Below, in pieces: positions 45,073-55,768 of a DNA stretch of 64,000 nucleotides. Position 1 is the first letter of the stretch, and the number at the start of each line of letters is the position of its first letter. Both the position numbers and the translations under genes were made by a program. The stretch lies in the NCBI GenBank assembly GCA_030754235.1, contig JASMAS010000097.1, forward strand, positions 41,196-105,195, in the 5' to 3' direction. The notes beneath the pieces were generated by a model, which was not told the DNA's origin, searched no databases, and saw only the letters and a program-made list of their open reading frames with translations. The DNA is from Litorilituus sp. GTDB taxonomy: Bacteria > Pseudomonadota > Gammaproteobacteria > Enterobacterales > Alteromonadaceae.

Positions 45073-45681
45073 ATGACTAAATCTTATCAAATTGCGATTA
45101 ATCAGGTAGAGCATACAACCTTGGTTAATCGCAGCCGTTTTATTTGTTATCTCTATCCATGTACGAGTAGTGAAGAAGCTAAAGAGTATGTTAAGCAACT
45201 TCAAACGCTACATGGCCAAGCAAGTCATTATTGTTATGCTTTTTTAACTAACGCGTCTAATAACAGTTTAGGTTATGGATACTCTGATGATGGTGAGCCA
45301 AGTGGTACGGCGGGAAAACCTATGTTGGCAGTACTACAAGGCGGCGGTATTGGAGAGGTATGTGCTATTGTTGTTCGCTATTTTGGTGGAACTAAATTAG
45401 GAACAGGAGGATTACAGCGGGCTTATGCTGATAGTGTTCGCCAAGCTCTACCTTTTTTACGCTCGAAAACTAAAATAGCTATGGCTATGCGAACTTTAGC
45501 GTGTCAATATAGCCAAGTTGATGATGTTCTACATATTATTAAACAGGTTGAAGGGCAGGTTGTTAATCACTCTTATCTGCAACAAGTGGGATTTACGCTA
45601 GCTATTCCTATAGCTAATTTAGCGTTAACCCAAGAAAAATTAAATACATTATCGGCGGGAAGCTTGGTCTTAACTTCTTGA
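45073..45681 (+). CDS. yigZ: YigZ/IMPACT family protein
   Basis: 202 aa, UPF0029 domain with family motif SDDGEPSGTAGKPML and VVRYFGGTKLGTGGL, followed by a C-terminal DUF1949 ferredoxin-like domain. Eukaryotic IMPACT restrains GCN2; the bacterial role is not settled. Lies 33 bp after pepQ and 15 bp before trkH. Confidence 0.92.
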   Translation: MTKSYQIAINQVEHTTLVNRSRFICYLYPCTSSEEAKEYVKQLQTLHGQASHYCYAFLTNASNNSLGYGYSDDGEPSGTAGKPMLAVLQGGGIGEVCAIVVRYFGGTKLGTGGLQRAYADSVRQALPFLRSKTKIAMAMRTLACQYSQVDDVLHIIKQVEGQVVNHSYLQQVGFTLAIPIANLALTQEKLNTLSAGSLVLTS

Positions 45682-45696
45682 TGACAAAATAATAAC

Positions 45697-47148
45697 GTGC
45701 AATATAAAAATATAATTCGCATTCTAGGTTTGTTGGTGGCAGTACTGAGTGTCACCATGCTACCACCTGCTTTAGTTTCTATGGTATATCGTGATGGTGG
45801 TGGTGTACCATTTTTAATGGCATTTCTTTGGTGTACTTTCACCGGTTTTATTGCTTGGTACCCTAATCGTTATGAAAAAACCGACTTAAGGGCCAGAGAA
45901 GGCTTTCTCATTGTGGTGCTTTTTTGGCTTGTGTTGGCCAGCTTTTCAGCTATTCCGTTTATCTTATTAGAACAACCTAACTTTACTATAACCGATGCTT
46001 TTTTTGAGTCTTTTTCTGGGCTTACGACAACAGGGGCAACAATTTTAAGTAATATTGAAGGATTACCACATGCCGTTTTATGGTATAGACAACAGCTACA
46101 ATGGTTAGGAGGCATGGGGATTATTGTTTTAGCTGTTGCAGTATTACCTATGTTGGGTATTGGTGGTATGCAGCTTTATCGAGCTGAAACCCCTGGACCC
46201 GTTAAAGATTCAAAAATGACTCCGCGAATTGCCGATACCGCCAAACATTTATGGTATATATATTTAGCACTTACTATAGCGTGTGCTTTAGGTTACTGGC
46301 TAGCAGGTATGTCGGTTTTTGATGCTATTTGCCACTCATTTTCAACAATTGCTATAGGTGGTTTTTCAACGCATGATGCCAGTATGGGGTATTTTAATAG
46401 TCCTGCAGTTAATCTTGTTTGTGTTTTTTTCTTAGTGATTGCTGGTGTCAATTTTGCGCTGCATTATGCGGCGGTGCAAAGTAAATCCTTAAGGAATTAT
46501 TTCTTTGACCCTGAATTTAAAGTTTTTATTGCTATACAGTTAGTACTCACCTTAATTTGCTTTTCAGTACTACTGTATACTGGTGAATACCAAAATGCCG
46601 ATCAGGCTTTTGACCAAGCATTGTTTCAATCAGTTTCTATAAGCACTACCGCAGGGTTTACGACCACTACTTTTGCTGATTGGCCTACTTTGTTGCCACT
46701 ACTATTGATCTTCTCTAGCTTTATTGGTGGTTGTGCCGGTAGTACTGGTGGGGGGATGAAGGTTGTTCGTGTGTTATTGCTTTACTTACAAGGGTTACGT
46801 GAGCTGAATAAGTTAGTACACCCTAAAGCAGTCTTTAGTATAAAAATAGGTAAGAAGGTGCTACCTGACCGTGTTGTTGAAGCTGTTTGGGGCTTCTTTT
46901 CTGCTTATGCTGCTGTATTTGTGATCTGTATGTTATTACTACTGGCATCTGGCATGGATGATATTACCGCTTTTACTGCTGTTGCTGCTTGTATTAATAA
47001 CCTAGGCCCTGGTTTAGGTGAGGTAGCGGCTAACTTCTCGGCTATAGGTGATACCAGTAAGTGGGTGCTTATTATGGCTATGTTGTTTGGTCGACTAGAA
47101 ATATTTACATTATTAGTGTTATTTACCCCTGCGTTTTGGCGAACTTAA
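45697..47148 (+). CDS. trkH: Trk potassium uptake membrane subunit TrkH
   Basis: 483 aa, four membrane-pore-membrane repeats of the K+ uptake channel. Filter loops are visible as SGLTTTGATI, STIAIGGFSTHD, STTAGFTTTTF and NNLGPGLGE; the gating region is FIGGCAGSTGGGMKV. Starts with GTG. Its regulator TrkA is encoded 3 kb away on the opposite strand. Ends on a perfect palindrome. Confidence 0.96.
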   Translation: MQYKNIIRILGLLVAVLSVTMLPPALVSMVYRDGGGVPFLMAFLWCTFTGFIAWYPNRYEKTDLRAREGFLIVVLFWLVLASFSAIPFILLEQPNFTITDAFFESFSGLTTTGATILSNIEGLPHAVLWYRQQLQWLGGMGIIVLAVAVLPMLGIGGMQLYRAETPGPVKDSKMTPRIADTAKHLWYIYLALTIACALGYWLAGMSVFDAICHSFSTIAIGGFSTHDASMGYFNSPAVNLVCVFFLVIAGVNFALHYAAVQSKSLRNYFFDPEFKVFIAIQLVLTLICFSVLLYTGEYQNADQAFDQALFQSVSISTTAGFTTTTFADWPTLLPLLLIFSSFIGGCAGSTGGGMKVVRVLLLYLQGLRELNKLVHPKAVFSIKIGKKVLPDRVVEAVWGFFSAYAAVFVICMLLLLASGMDDITAFTAVAACINNLGPGLGEVAANFSAIGDTSKWVLIMAMLFGRLEIFTLLVLFTPAFWRT

Positions 47149-47160
47149 GTTCGCCAAAAC
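47133..47160. terminator. Perfect 28-bp palindrome spanning the trkH stop
   Basis: Two 12-bp arms (GTTTTGGCGAAC and complement) with a TTAA centre; the trkH TAA stop is the loop. It lies between convergent genes, so it is probably a bidirectional terminator, although neither side has a clean T-run. Confidence 0.6.
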
Positions 47161-47184
47161 GATTATTAGTAGTGATATGGCACT

Positions 47185-50097
47185 TTACCATTTATGCCAT
47201 AAGCCTATCCAAGCTTGAGTATCTGATTTTTGCCTTTCAGGGTTAACTTGTGCAATACCAAAATCAATCGCTAGGTTGTTAATGCCAGTAAAGCCGAAAT
47301 TATTGAACAATTGTCCCTTGATGCCATAACTGTCGATGATATTTTGCTTGCTCATTTCATGGCGAGTGTAAAATGCCTGCATACCACCATAGGGAATAAA
47401 GGTGGTTATTTTTTTATAGTCATTAGCGGTTTGACTATAAAAAGCTAACTCAGGAGCAAGTTGTTTATTAAAGTGAGCTTTGGGTTGAATGAGTGTCGAG
47501 TCAAAGCCACCTAAGCTTAATATGTCGCCAGCATCACTTGAACGCTCAGCCCATGAATAGTTAATACCTAAGTGAAATGCTTTGAAGTAACCTATAAAGG
47601 TTATATCGCCATTACTGCCCCGGTAAGAATGACGCTCTGTAGTTTTAGTACCTGTTTCAATATCACCGGTAAGGTAGTGGATATTGGCTTGCTGTGTTAC
47701 TCCCCAAATTTGTTGATCATAAAACCAAGATTGTTTAAAACCTAAAGCGGCATATTTACTTAATAAGCGATTATGATCTGAAGCTTTAATTTGGCCGATA
47801 GTATTGATGGTTAGCGTCTTATTTCGGTATGGATAACTTGCTTGTAGCTGTAAGCCTTGCTCATCAATATTGGTTAAAGGCAAAGTAAAAGCTTGTTGCT
47901 GCTGTATTTTTAAATCCAATTGATAAGCATGAGCTGCCAGTTTAACTGGCCAGCCCTGCCAGCGTAGGTTTGCTCCATAACCAGAGAGCGCATTTGAAAA
48001 TATATCTTTGCTGATATGTACCTGCCAGTCAAAGCGCTGTAGAGCATCACTGCTTTTATAGCCTAATTCTACTAAGCTGCTACTTGCAGAGCTGTCACTG
48101 AGACCTAAAGTGATAGTACCTTTTTGGGGGCCAACACCATAAGGTTTATGTTTTCCTAAGGTTTCATCAATGGTTGTCGTGGCTTTGTCTACTTTATATT
48201 TACTTGCTAATTTACTCTTTACCTTGCCGTGTTTAACCGTGTTGCTGATCACTAGGCTATCCGCAGCATTTAAGGTTAAGTGGTAAACATCTGGCCCTTG
48301 AGAGTTAATACTTAGATGCAATAATTCATCTTTAGCGATAACAACAGGCCAGCTGATAGGGTGTTGACCCGAGGTTAGAGCAACCAGTTTTTCGGTGGTG
48401 AAGTCATATTGAAATAGCTTGGTTTTACCTTCGACACCAGCAACATAAAATAGGCTGTTACCATCTTTTGACCACTCAGGAAAAGATAAAAACTGATATC
48501 CGTTAGGTAATGGCACTGTTTCTTCTTGGACTATTATCATATTTTTAGTATCGAATTGACTTACCTTTAGTAACCATTTTTCATTTAAGCTACTTTGTAA
48601 ATAAGCGAAGCTTGTCGCCGTGTCAACTTGTTGTGGTCTTATTCTTGGGAAGTCGTAAACATGCGCTAAACTATCGGGTGTAATTGCTTGGATAAATTGA
48701 CCCTCAATGGACAGCTTTACCAATTGAGATTTACCTAAGCGATTACGCTCAGCAATAATAAAGGGCTGTGCTGTTGAAAGTGCTAGGTCAAAGCGGCGAA
48801 TATTAGCCTCTTTGGTCAGTTGTTTGATGGTGTCTGTTGGTATGTGCCATAAGAATAAATCTTGATGGCGAGAGTTATCTTTAGCTATGCTACTGGCACC
48901 ATAAATAATAGTGTCGTCATCAAGCCAACGAGGGTTGCTAATACCACGGTAATTAATTTGGTTTAAAGTGAAAGCTATTTTACGTTTAAATACTGAGGGG
49001 GACGTTGGCGCTATATCTTGAGCATCAGCGTTAAGTAATTCAGTCACCTCTTGTTCAAATTCTATCCGTTTTTCAGTGTTATTTGCGGTGTTATAAACAA
49101 TTAAAGAGACTTCTTTACCTCGTATTGATTCTCCACTCTTGTCTATAATCGCAAAATACTCTCCATTTGGGCTAATAGTGGGGGCAGAAAAATTACCTTT
49201 TAGGTCTAACCAAAGCGTTGAGCGGCGTTGTGGAAAATCTTGTTCATTTTTCATTGCGTTAAAAGTATATTCAGCAACAAAACGTTGATAAAGGTGTTTG
49301 GCTGTATCTTGAAATACGCCTTCAAAAGCTTGCTCAAAGCTGCGTTTTTTTACGGCGCGCCATCGGGTCCAAACCGCATCTAACGTTTGTTCTCCGTAAT
49401 TTTCTTCTAACCATTTTAAATAACGAACTCCCACTAAGTAAGCCATAGAGCCAGATAAGTAATCATTACTAATTTTACTTAATTGATTGTAGGTAGGAAG
49501 AGCACCTTCACGAGCAAATTGTTGTATAATAGCCTCAACAACATTGTTATATAATCGTCCGCGCCCAGTAAGTTTAGACTCAAGTAAGGTCGCATAACCT
49601 TCACTAACCCAACGGTGTTCGGTAATTTGGCTGGCATCATAAATATCAAACCAACTTGCAAGCTTGTTGCGCCAACGTGATCGGCTTTTTTGTCCTAAAT
49701 GCACCAAATGGACATACTCATGGAGTATTAGTAGTTGTTGCCAACCCGTTGAGTTTGCAATAATGCTATCTGATAAAGGTGCTGTGGCAAATAGTGCCAT
49801 GTATGGTGCGTTGCTTAACGGGATTGCAAAACCATTAGCGGCATTGTAAGGATCGATAATATACGCGTCTACTTTTTCATCAAGTACTCGCCCTTGTTGT
49901 TCTTTGATTAAGGTTCGGATTTTCTCCATTTCACGGGCACTTGATAATGCCCATTGCTGATATTTAGGGGTGTAATGAACTCTAAAATTTTCTGTTTCAA
50001 AGGTTTGCCAATTTTGAGCGGTATCTATAGGTGTAGCGTTAGAGGTCAAGCAAATAAAAGTAGAATAAAAAATAAATAGGAATTTGATTAGTTTCAT
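47185..50097 (-). CDS. Large secreted protein: HExxH metallopeptidase-like, beta-propeller and predicted outer-membrane barrel
   Basis: 970 aa. A signal peptide ends near residue 21 (LTSNA). Residues ~30-280 are a gluzincin-like domain with HEYVH at 126-130 and a likely third ligand Glu166 in WVSEGYATL, as in the peptidase MA clan. From ~290 to 640, WD40/TolB-like blades occur (FSAPTISPNGEYFAI, FPEWSKDGNSLFYVAG). The last ~300 residues alternate polar and hydrophobic strands and end in LWHKW with a terminal aromatic, suggesting a barrel. Substrate and any release step are unknown. It stands between trkH and trkA, convergent with trkH. Confidence 0.75.
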   Translation of the reverse strand: MKLIKFLFIFYSTFICLTSNATPIDTAQNWQTFETENFRVHYTPKYQQWALSSAREMEKIRTLIKEQQGRVLDEKVDAYIIDPYNAANGFAIPLSNAPYMALFATAPLSDSIIANSTGWQQLLILHEYVHLVHLGQKSRSRWRNKLASWFDIYDASQITEHRWVSEGYATLLESKLTGRGRLYNNVVEAIIQQFAREGALPTYNQLSKISNDYLSGSMAYLVGVRYLKWLEENYGEQTLDAVWTRWRAVKKRSFEQAFEGVFQDTAKHLYQRFVAEYTFNAMKNEQDFPQRRSTLWLDLKGNFSAPTISPNGEYFAIIDKSGESIRGKEVSLIVYNTANNTEKRIEFEQEVTELLNADAQDIAPTSPSVFKRKIAFTLNQINYRGISNPRWLDDDTIIYGASSIAKDNSRHQDLFLWHIPTDTIKQLTKEANIRRFDLALSTAQPFIIAERNRLGKSQLVKLSIEGQFIQAITPDSLAHVYDFPRIRPQQVDTATSFAYLQSSLNEKWLLKVSQFDTKNMIIVQEETVPLPNGYQFLSFPEWSKDGNSLFYVAGVEGKTKLFQYDFTTEKLVALTSGQHPISWPVVIAKDELLHLSINSQGPDVYHLTLNAADSLVISNTVKHGKVKSKLASKYKVDKATTTIDETLGKHKPYGVGPQKGTITLGLSDSSASSSLVELGYKSSDALQRFDWQVHISKDIFSNALSGYGANLRWQGWPVKLAAHAYQLDLKIQQQQAFTLPLTNIDEQGLQLQASYPYRNKTLTINTIGQIKASDHNRLLSKYAALGFKQSWFYDQQIWGVTQQANIHYLTGDIETGTKTTERHSYRGSNGDITFIGYFKAFHLGINYSWAERSSDAGDILSLGGFDSTLIQPKAHFNKQLAPELAFYSQTANDYKKITTFIPYGGMQAFYTRHEMSKQNIIDSYGIKGQLFNNFGFTGINNLAIDFGIAQVNPERQKSDTQAWIGLWHKW

Positions 50098-50208
50098 AGG
50101 TGTCCTTTTCCTTTGAAGTGTTTACGGTGTTATTTACTCTGGAGTTATAGGTAGTATTACAGTTACTTAGTTATAAATTAACTCGGTAACTGTAAGCAGG
50201 TATGTTAA

Positions 50209-51585
50209 TTAAAAATAAATAGCACTTACTTGAAATAGCTTTTCAACGTCACAGATGTAACGCTTGTTAACTAAAAAGAGAATGACATGATCTTCTTCTT
50301 TGATCTGTGTGTTTGAGTGAGCAATTAAGACTTCTGTGCCTCTAACAATGGCTCCTATGGTGGTACCTGGGGGTAATTTGATATCTTTGATGGCCCGCCC
50401 GACAACTTTTGATGATTTTTCGTCACCTTTAGCAACTATTTCAATGGCTTCTGCTGCACCACCTCGCAAGCTATAAACATTATCTATCACACCTCGTCTA
50501 ACATGAGTAAGTAGTGCTGATATGGTTGCTTGTTGTGGTGAAATAGCGATATCTATTGCTCCGCCGTGAACCAGTTCAATATAGGCATCCCGTTGAATAA
50601 GTACCATTGTTTTACGAACACCAAGTTTTTTGGCTAATAAAGAAGACATAATATTAGCTTCATCATCATTGGTGACCGCAATAAAAACATCAAACTGATC
50701 AATACCTTCCTCTGTTAATAACTCTATATCGGAAGAATCGCCATTAAAGACAATCGTATTGTTTAGCTCAGAAGTGAGTTTGGTTGCACGTTCTGCAGAG
50801 CGTTCTATTAATTTCACTTGGTGATTGTTTTCTAAAATACGTGCTAAACCCGCGCCAATGTTACCACCACCCACAATCATGACACGTTTGTAAGCAGGTT
50901 CAAGTTTTTGTAATTCGTTCATTACCGCACGAATATGAATGCTGGCAGCAATAAAGAATACTTCATCATCTGCTTCAATAACCGTTGTGCCAAGTGGACG
51001 AATGGGTTTACCGTTACGATATATAGCAGCAACACGCGTATCAACATTGGGTATATGAGCTTTTAAGGTTGACAGGGCATGACCAACTAATAAGCCACCA
51101 TAATAAGCTTTAACCGCAACTAAACTGACTTTACCTTTTGCAAATTCAAGCACTTGTAATGCCCCAGGGTAGTCAATCAGTCGAGCAATATCTCGGGTGA
51201 CTAACTCTTCAGGAGCAATGATATGATCGACAGGGATATGATTTTTATGAAAAAGCTGCTTTGAGTATTTCAGTACTTGGTTAGAGCGAATACGGGCTAT
51301 TTTTTTGTGGGTATTAAATAACGAAGAACAAATTTGACAGGTGATCATGTTGGTTGCATCATCTGAGGTCACAGCAATAATCATATCGGCATCATCACCA
51401 CCGGCATTTTTCAATACATTCGGGTGACAACCTTGGCCTGTAACAACTTGCAGATCCATTTTATCTTGGAGTTCACGCAGTTTTTCACTGTCAATATCTA
51501 CAACAGAGATGTCATTATTTTCACCAACAAGGTTTTCTGCTAATGTGCCACCAACTTGGCCAGCACCGACTATGATTATTTTCAT
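50209..51585 (-). CDS. trkA: Trk potassium uptake regulatory subunit TrkA
   Basis: 458 aa cytoplasmic NAD(H)-binding gate ring of TrkH/TrkG. Two tandem RCK units, with Rossmann motifs [16 protein letters not shown] and [16 protein letters not shown], each followed by a RCK_C half. Last gene of def-fmt-rsmB-trkA, 64 bp after rsmB. Confidence 0.97.
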   Translation of the reverse strand: MKIIIVGAGQVGGTLAENLVGENNDISVVDIDSEKLRELQDKMDLQVVTGQGCHPNVLKNAGGDDADMIIAVTSDDATNMITCQICSSLFNTHKKIARIRSNQVLKYSKQLFHKNHIPVDHIIAPEELVTRDIARLIDYPGALQVLEFAKGKVSLVAVKAYYGGLLVGHALSTLKAHIPNVDTRVAAIYRNGKPIRPLGTTVIEADDEVFFIAASIHIRAVMNELQKLEPAYKRVMIVGGGNIGAGLARILENNHQVKLIERSAERATKLTSELNNTIVFNGDSSDIELLTEEGIDQFDVFIAVTNDDEANIMSSLLAKKLGVRKTMVLIQRDAYIELVHGGAIDIAISPQQATISALLTHVRRGVIDNVYSLRGGAAEAIEIVAKGDEKSSKVVGRAIKDIKLPPGTTIGAIVRGTEVLIAHSNTQIKEEDHVILFLVNKRYICDVEKLFQVSAIYF

Positions 51586-51649
51586 TTGTTTTTTTTGTTC
51601 TCGCTAACGCTTTCAACAGTTGTTATATTGCTAAGAGATTATTGTTTCA

Positions 51650-53014
51650 TTATGTTTTTACTTTTAACAGTTTAGCGTAATAAAAACCATCCATATTTTT
51701 TTCACCGGGTAATAATTGCCAACCTAAAGTATTTTCTCTTGCATGATCATTATTATCTATAGTGAGCAATTTAGCATCAGTATTATGCTCAATAAAGCTA
51801 GCTATCTGCTCGCTATTTTCTTCTGGTAAAACACTGCAAGTGGCATATAGCAAAGTACCACCAGGCTTAAGTAAAGACCATATTTTGTTCAGGATTTTCT
51901 GCTGTAAAATAACTAACGTATCAATATCGCTACTCTTACGTAACCACTTTATATCAGGATGTCGACGTATAACACCAGTGCCAGAGCAGGGGGCATCTAA
52001 TAAAATACGATCAAATAGTTCCCCTGGCCACCATTTTTCAGGGGCTGCAGCGTCTCCAACAATAATATTGGCTGTTAATCCTAAGCGTGATAAGTTATCT
52101 TCAACGCGAGTTAATCTACTGTATTCTATATCTATGGCTGTCATCGAAGCTATATCAGGTGTTTTTTCTAATATATGGCAGGTTTTCCCGCCAGGGGCTG
52201 CACAACAATCAAGTACATTATCGCCAGTTTGACAATCAAGTAGTCGCGCAGCCTGTTGCGCTGCTCCATCCTGAATAGAGACCCAACCTTGTTCAAAACC
52301 TGGCAGGGCATTTACATCAACAGCTTTAGTTAACTCAATAGCTTGTGAAGCGGCTTCTATGGTGTTTATTAGAATGCCTGCCTCTTTGAGTAAAACTTGA
52401 TAGCTTTTATTGTCATGATGCTGAGTATTAACTCTTATCCACATAGGTGGCTTTTGTTGGTTGGCACAGAGGATTGACTGCCATTGCTCAGGGTAGCCTT
52501 GTTGGATTTTTTTGATAAACCAACTCGGGTGGTTGTATTGTATTGCATTGGGTAGGGCGAGTTTTGTTTGTTCACTTAATGCACTTTGTTGGCGAACAAT
52601 ATTACGTAATACACCATTGAGTAATGATTTCATATGGCGGTTTTTTAGTGCGCTGGTCGCTGCAACCGTTTCACTTACTGCGGCGTGATCTGGAATACGC
52701 ATGAACTTAATTTGATAGACACCAACCAAAAGTAAAAAATGAAATACTCTTTGTTTACCTGTAAGTGACTTTTGCATTAACTGACGAATATCATGCTCTA
52801 GTTCGGGTAAATGCCTAATAACACCAAAGCAAATTTCTTGTAAAAGGGCTTTATCTTTTAATGGCACTTTTTCTTGTTGTTTGGGGAGTTCATCACTCAG
52901 GCTCTTGCCTTGTTCAATAACGCTATAACAACATTTAGCGGCTAAAGCTCTAATGTTAGCATTTTTTTTAGGTGCACTTTCTTGAGGTGTTAATTGAGTA
53001 GTTTTGGTGTTCAT
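51650..53014 (-). CDS. rsmB: 16S rRNA (cytosine967-C5)-methyltransferase
   Basis: 454 aa. N-terminal NusB-like RNA-binding domain, then the methyltransferase with SAM motif DCCAAPGGKTCHIL, DAPCSGTGVIRRHPDIKW and a second catalytic Cys in YATCSVLPEENSEQ. Starts one base after the fmt stop. About 25 residues longer than E. coli at the N-terminus. Confidence 0.96.
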   Translation of the reverse strand: MNTKTTQLTPQESAPKKNANIRALAAKCCYSVIEQGKSLSDELPKQQEKVPLKDKALLQEICFGVIRHLPELEHDIRQLMQKSLTGKQRVFHFLLLVGVYQIKFMRIPDHAAVSETVAATSALKNRHMKSLLNGVLRNIVRQQSALSEQTKLALPNAIQYNHPSWFIKKIQQGYPEQWQSILCANQQKPPMWIRVNTQHHDNKSYQVLLKEAGILINTIEAASQAIELTKAVDVNALPGFEQGWVSIQDGAAQQAARLLDCQTGDNVLDCCAAPGGKTCHILEKTPDIASMTAIDIEYSRLTRVEDNLSRLGLTANIIVGDAAAPEKWWPGELFDRILLDAPCSGTGVIRRHPDIKWLRKSSDIDTLVILQQKILNKIWSLLKPGGTLLYATCSVLPEENSEQIASFIEHNTDAKLLTIDNNDHARENTLGWQLLPGEKNMDGFYYAKLLKVKT

Positions 53015-53989
53015 TTAATCTGTTAACCCGTTAATATTTGCCCCTATGCTGAACCAGACAGCTCGGCCATTTAAAATATCTTTAACTGGTAAGGGTTTTT
53101 TTCCAGGTAATTGCAAAACCTCTAAACACAATGCACCGTCAGATGTGGCGACCACTATACCCTGTTTATCGGCAGACATTATGGTGCCAGGGGCCGGGGC
53201 GTCAATAGATGCTCGCGTTGAGGTTTGCCACACTCTAATTTTTTGTTGCTTTTGGGTGTCGTCATTGTAGGTAAATTGTGCGACAGGCCATGGATTATAA
53301 GCACGTACTTTTAGTGCTAATGTTGAGGCCGAAAGTTGCCAATCTAGTTCTGCTTCTGTTTTATCAAGTTTGTGAGCGTAAGTTGCTAAGTGGTCGTCTT
53401 GAGGTATGGATTTGTTACGTCCTTGTGCGAGTAGCGATAAGCTGTCCAGTAAGGCTTTAGGACCAAGTTGAGCTAGCTTTTCATATAAGCTTGCGCTGGT
53501 GTCATGACTTTGTATTGAGCACTCGGCGCTTAGTATCATGTTTCCAGTATCTAATCCTATATCCATTTGCATTATGGTGACGCCCGTGATTTTATCTCCT
53601 GCTTCTAAAGAACGCTGAATAGGTGCAGCACCTCGCCACTTAGGTAAAAGAGAGCCGTGCACATTAATGCAACCTAACCTAGGAGTGTTGAGTATCACTT
53701 CTGGTAGTAATAAGCCATAAGCAACCACAACCATTACATCAGCATCGTATTGAGCTAAGTGTTGTTGGTCATTGATATCCTTAAAATTAACAGGCTGCTC
53801 TACAGGCAAATTATGTGTTTGTGCTAATTGTTTGGTTGCACAAGCGGTTAATTTTTTACCTCGACCAGCAGGCTTATCAGGTGGGCAATATACGGCTAGT
53901 ATATTGTGTTCACTGTTGATTAAGGCACTGAGATGCTGGGCTGCAAAATCAGGTGTGCCAGCAAAAATAATGTTTAATGGTTTACTCAA
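53015..53989 (-). CDS. fmt: Methionyl-tRNA formyltransferase
   Basis: 324 aa. Formylates initiator Met-tRNA with 10-formyl-THF. Catalytic segment [19 protein letters not shown] contains the Asn-His pair, and [14 protein letters not shown] contains the Asp. C-terminal OB-like domain ends the protein. Paired with def, the enzyme that removes the formyl group. Confidence 0.97.
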   Translation of the reverse strand: MSKPLNIIFAGTPDFAAQHLSALINSEHNILAVYCPPDKPAGRGKKLTACATKQLAQTHNLPVEQPVNFKDINDQQHLAQYDADVMVVVAYGLLLPEVILNTPRLGCINVHGSLLPKWRGAAPIQRSLEAGDKITGVTIMQMDIGLDTGNMILSAECSIQSHDTSASLYEKLAQLGPKALLDSLSLLAQGRNKSIPQDDHLATYAHKLDKTEAELDWQLSASTLALKVRAYNPWPVAQFTYNDDTQKQQKIRVWQTSTRASIDAPAPGTIMSADKQGIVVATSDGALCLEVLQLPGKKPLPVKDILNGRAVWFSIGANINGLTD

Positions 53990-54039
53990 ATTAACATCCT
54001 AAAGGTAAGTACTCGCTTACGGTTAATAGGTTTAGCGTA

Positions 54040-54546
54040 TTACTTTGCTAAACGAGCTTCTTTTTCTATTTTGGTTTTAATACGTTGGCGTTTTAGTGGT
54101 GATAAATAGTCTACAAATAAAATACCATTTAAGTGGTCAAGCTCATGTTGAATACAGATACTTAATAGCTCTGCACCATCTAAGGTAAACTCCTTACCTT
54201 CTTTATTTAGCGCTTTAACTGTACAGCTAGTGTGTCGGTCAACTTTGGCATAAATGCCGGGTACTGATAAGCAACCTTCTTCATTAACAATTGTTTCATT
54301 ACTTTTATTAATAATTTCAGGGTTGATGAGCACGATGGGTTGATCACTGTTTTCAGAAACATCCATAACGACAATACGCTGATGTATATCTACTTGCGTT
54401 GCGGCAAGACCAACGCCTTTTTCTTCATACATTGTCGCTAACATATCGTCTATAATCGTTAAGGTAGCATCAGTGATTTTTTCTACGGGTTTAGCCTTTG
54501 TTTTTAAACGCGGATCTGGGAAGCGCAGTACAGTTAAAGTCGTCAT
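54040..54546 (-). CDS. def: Peptide deformylase
   Basis: 168 aa iron/zinc hydrolase. All three motifs are intact: [16 protein letters not shown] with the metal Cys, and HELDHLNG with two metal His and the catalytic Glu. First gene of def-fmt-rsmB-trkA, 50 bp ahead of fmt, and divergent from the LysM gene over a 99-bp shared promoter gap. Confidence 0.97.
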   Translation of the reverse strand: MTTLTVLRFPDPRLKTKAKPVEKITDATLTIIDDMLATMYEEKGVGLAATQVDIHQRIVVMDVSENSDQPIVLINPEIINKSNETIVNEEGCLSVPGIYAKVDRHTSCTVKALNKEGKEFTLDGAELLSICIQHELDHLNGILFVDYLSPLKRQRIKTKIEKEARLAK

Positions 54547-54645
54547 AAGTTTTTAAAAGAATTCGCGATAATCTGATTTGAGTGTTATGTTCTTATTATA
54601 GCTTCATAGTGCTTTACAGTAAAAGCGTTAAAAAGGAACAAGCAT

Positions 54646-55749
54646 GTGTTTAAAAAAATAATATTGCCACTGTCTCTTTTTATGTGCTCATTAATGTTGT
54701 GGGCAGACCAGCTTAAAATTAATCAGGATGCACCTAAAACTTATGTTGTTGAAAAAGGAGATACGCTTTGGGATATTTCAGCTGTTTTTTTAGAACAACC
54801 TTGGTTATGGCCTAAGCTATGGCGATTAAACCCTGAACTTAATAATCCACACCTAATTTACCCAGGCGATATTCTTCGCCTTGTTTTTGATAAGCAAGGT
54901 AAGCCGTTACTGGTCGTTGAGTCCATTAACGTCAAACCTAGTTACAAATGGTCTCCTAAAGTTCGTCAAAAAACAAAAAGAGATTTGGCCATTAGGGTGT
55001 TACCTCTAGAAGTTATTGCGCCGTTTATAAAATATGAACATTTGTTTACTGCTCAAGATCTTGAACTGCTTCCATATGTTATTGGTAGCGATGAGGGTCA
55101 TCGCTCCAGCATTACAGGCTTTAAAATCTATGTGAATAAAGATCTACCATTAGCGAAAACCTATGCTATTTATAATAAAGGCGAAGAAATTATTGACCCT
55201 GAAACGAAGAAGTCTTTAGGCTTTTATGTTGACCTAATTGCAACAGCTCAAGCGATCAGTACCGGAAATATAGCGCAAAAAGAACCGGCCACTTTAAAGG
55301 TGAGCACAGCAAAGCGTGAAATACACTCTGGTAGCTTGGTTATACCCGTTCATGAAGGTCAGATGCTGCCGTCTATATTTACTATGAAGGGGGCAAGAAA
55401 AAATTTTCGCGGCACGATTATCAAAGCTGCCACAGATAATAGAGAATTTGGTAAATTAGATATTGTGATGATCAATAAAGGCCTTAATGACCACGTTGCG
55501 GTTGGGGATGTTATGGCAATAAAACGTTCAAGCCCTAGTGTTGTTGAAACAAGATTTGGCCCTAAATACACCAAAGAAGCATCGCGCTTGAATCGTATTT
55601 TAACAGCCAATAGCTCAAACTATAAAATGCCAGAAGAGCCGGTAGGTGAACTGATGGTCTTTAAAGTTTATCCACAAGCAAGTATGGGGCTTATTTTACG
55701 AACAAGTAAACCAGCGCGATTAAGAGATGTAGTAACGGCACCTAAATAA
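54646..55749 (+). CDS. Secreted LysM-domain protein
   Basis: 367 aa. Begins with GTG, preceded by AAAGGAA. Signal peptide ends at LMLWA. One LysM peptidoglycan-binding domain follows (TYVVEKGDTLWDISAVFLEQPWLWPKLWRLNP and HLIYPGDILRL). The remaining ~280 residues have no motif I recognise. Such genes commonly sit upstream of dprA in gammaproteobacteria. Probably a periplasmic cell-wall protein. Confidence 0.88.
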   Translation: MFKKIILPLSLFMCSLMLWADQLKINQDAPKTYVVEKGDTLWDISAVFLEQPWLWPKLWRLNPELNNPHLIYPGDILRLVFDKQGKPLLVVESINVKPSYKWSPKVRQKTKRDLAIRVLPLEVIAPFIKYEHLFTAQDLELLPYVIGSDEGHRSSITGFKIYVNKDLPLAKTYAIYNKGEEIIDPETKKSLGFYVDLIATAQAISTGNIAQKEPATLKVSTAKREIHSGSLVIPVHEGQMLPSIFTMKGARKNFRGTIIKAATDNREFGKLDIVMINKGLNDHVAVGDVMAIKRSSPSVVETRFGPKYTKEASRLNRILTANSSNYKMPEEPVGELMVFKVYPQASMGLILRTSKPARLRDVVTAPK

Positions 55750-55768
55750 AAACATTAAGATTTATTCA

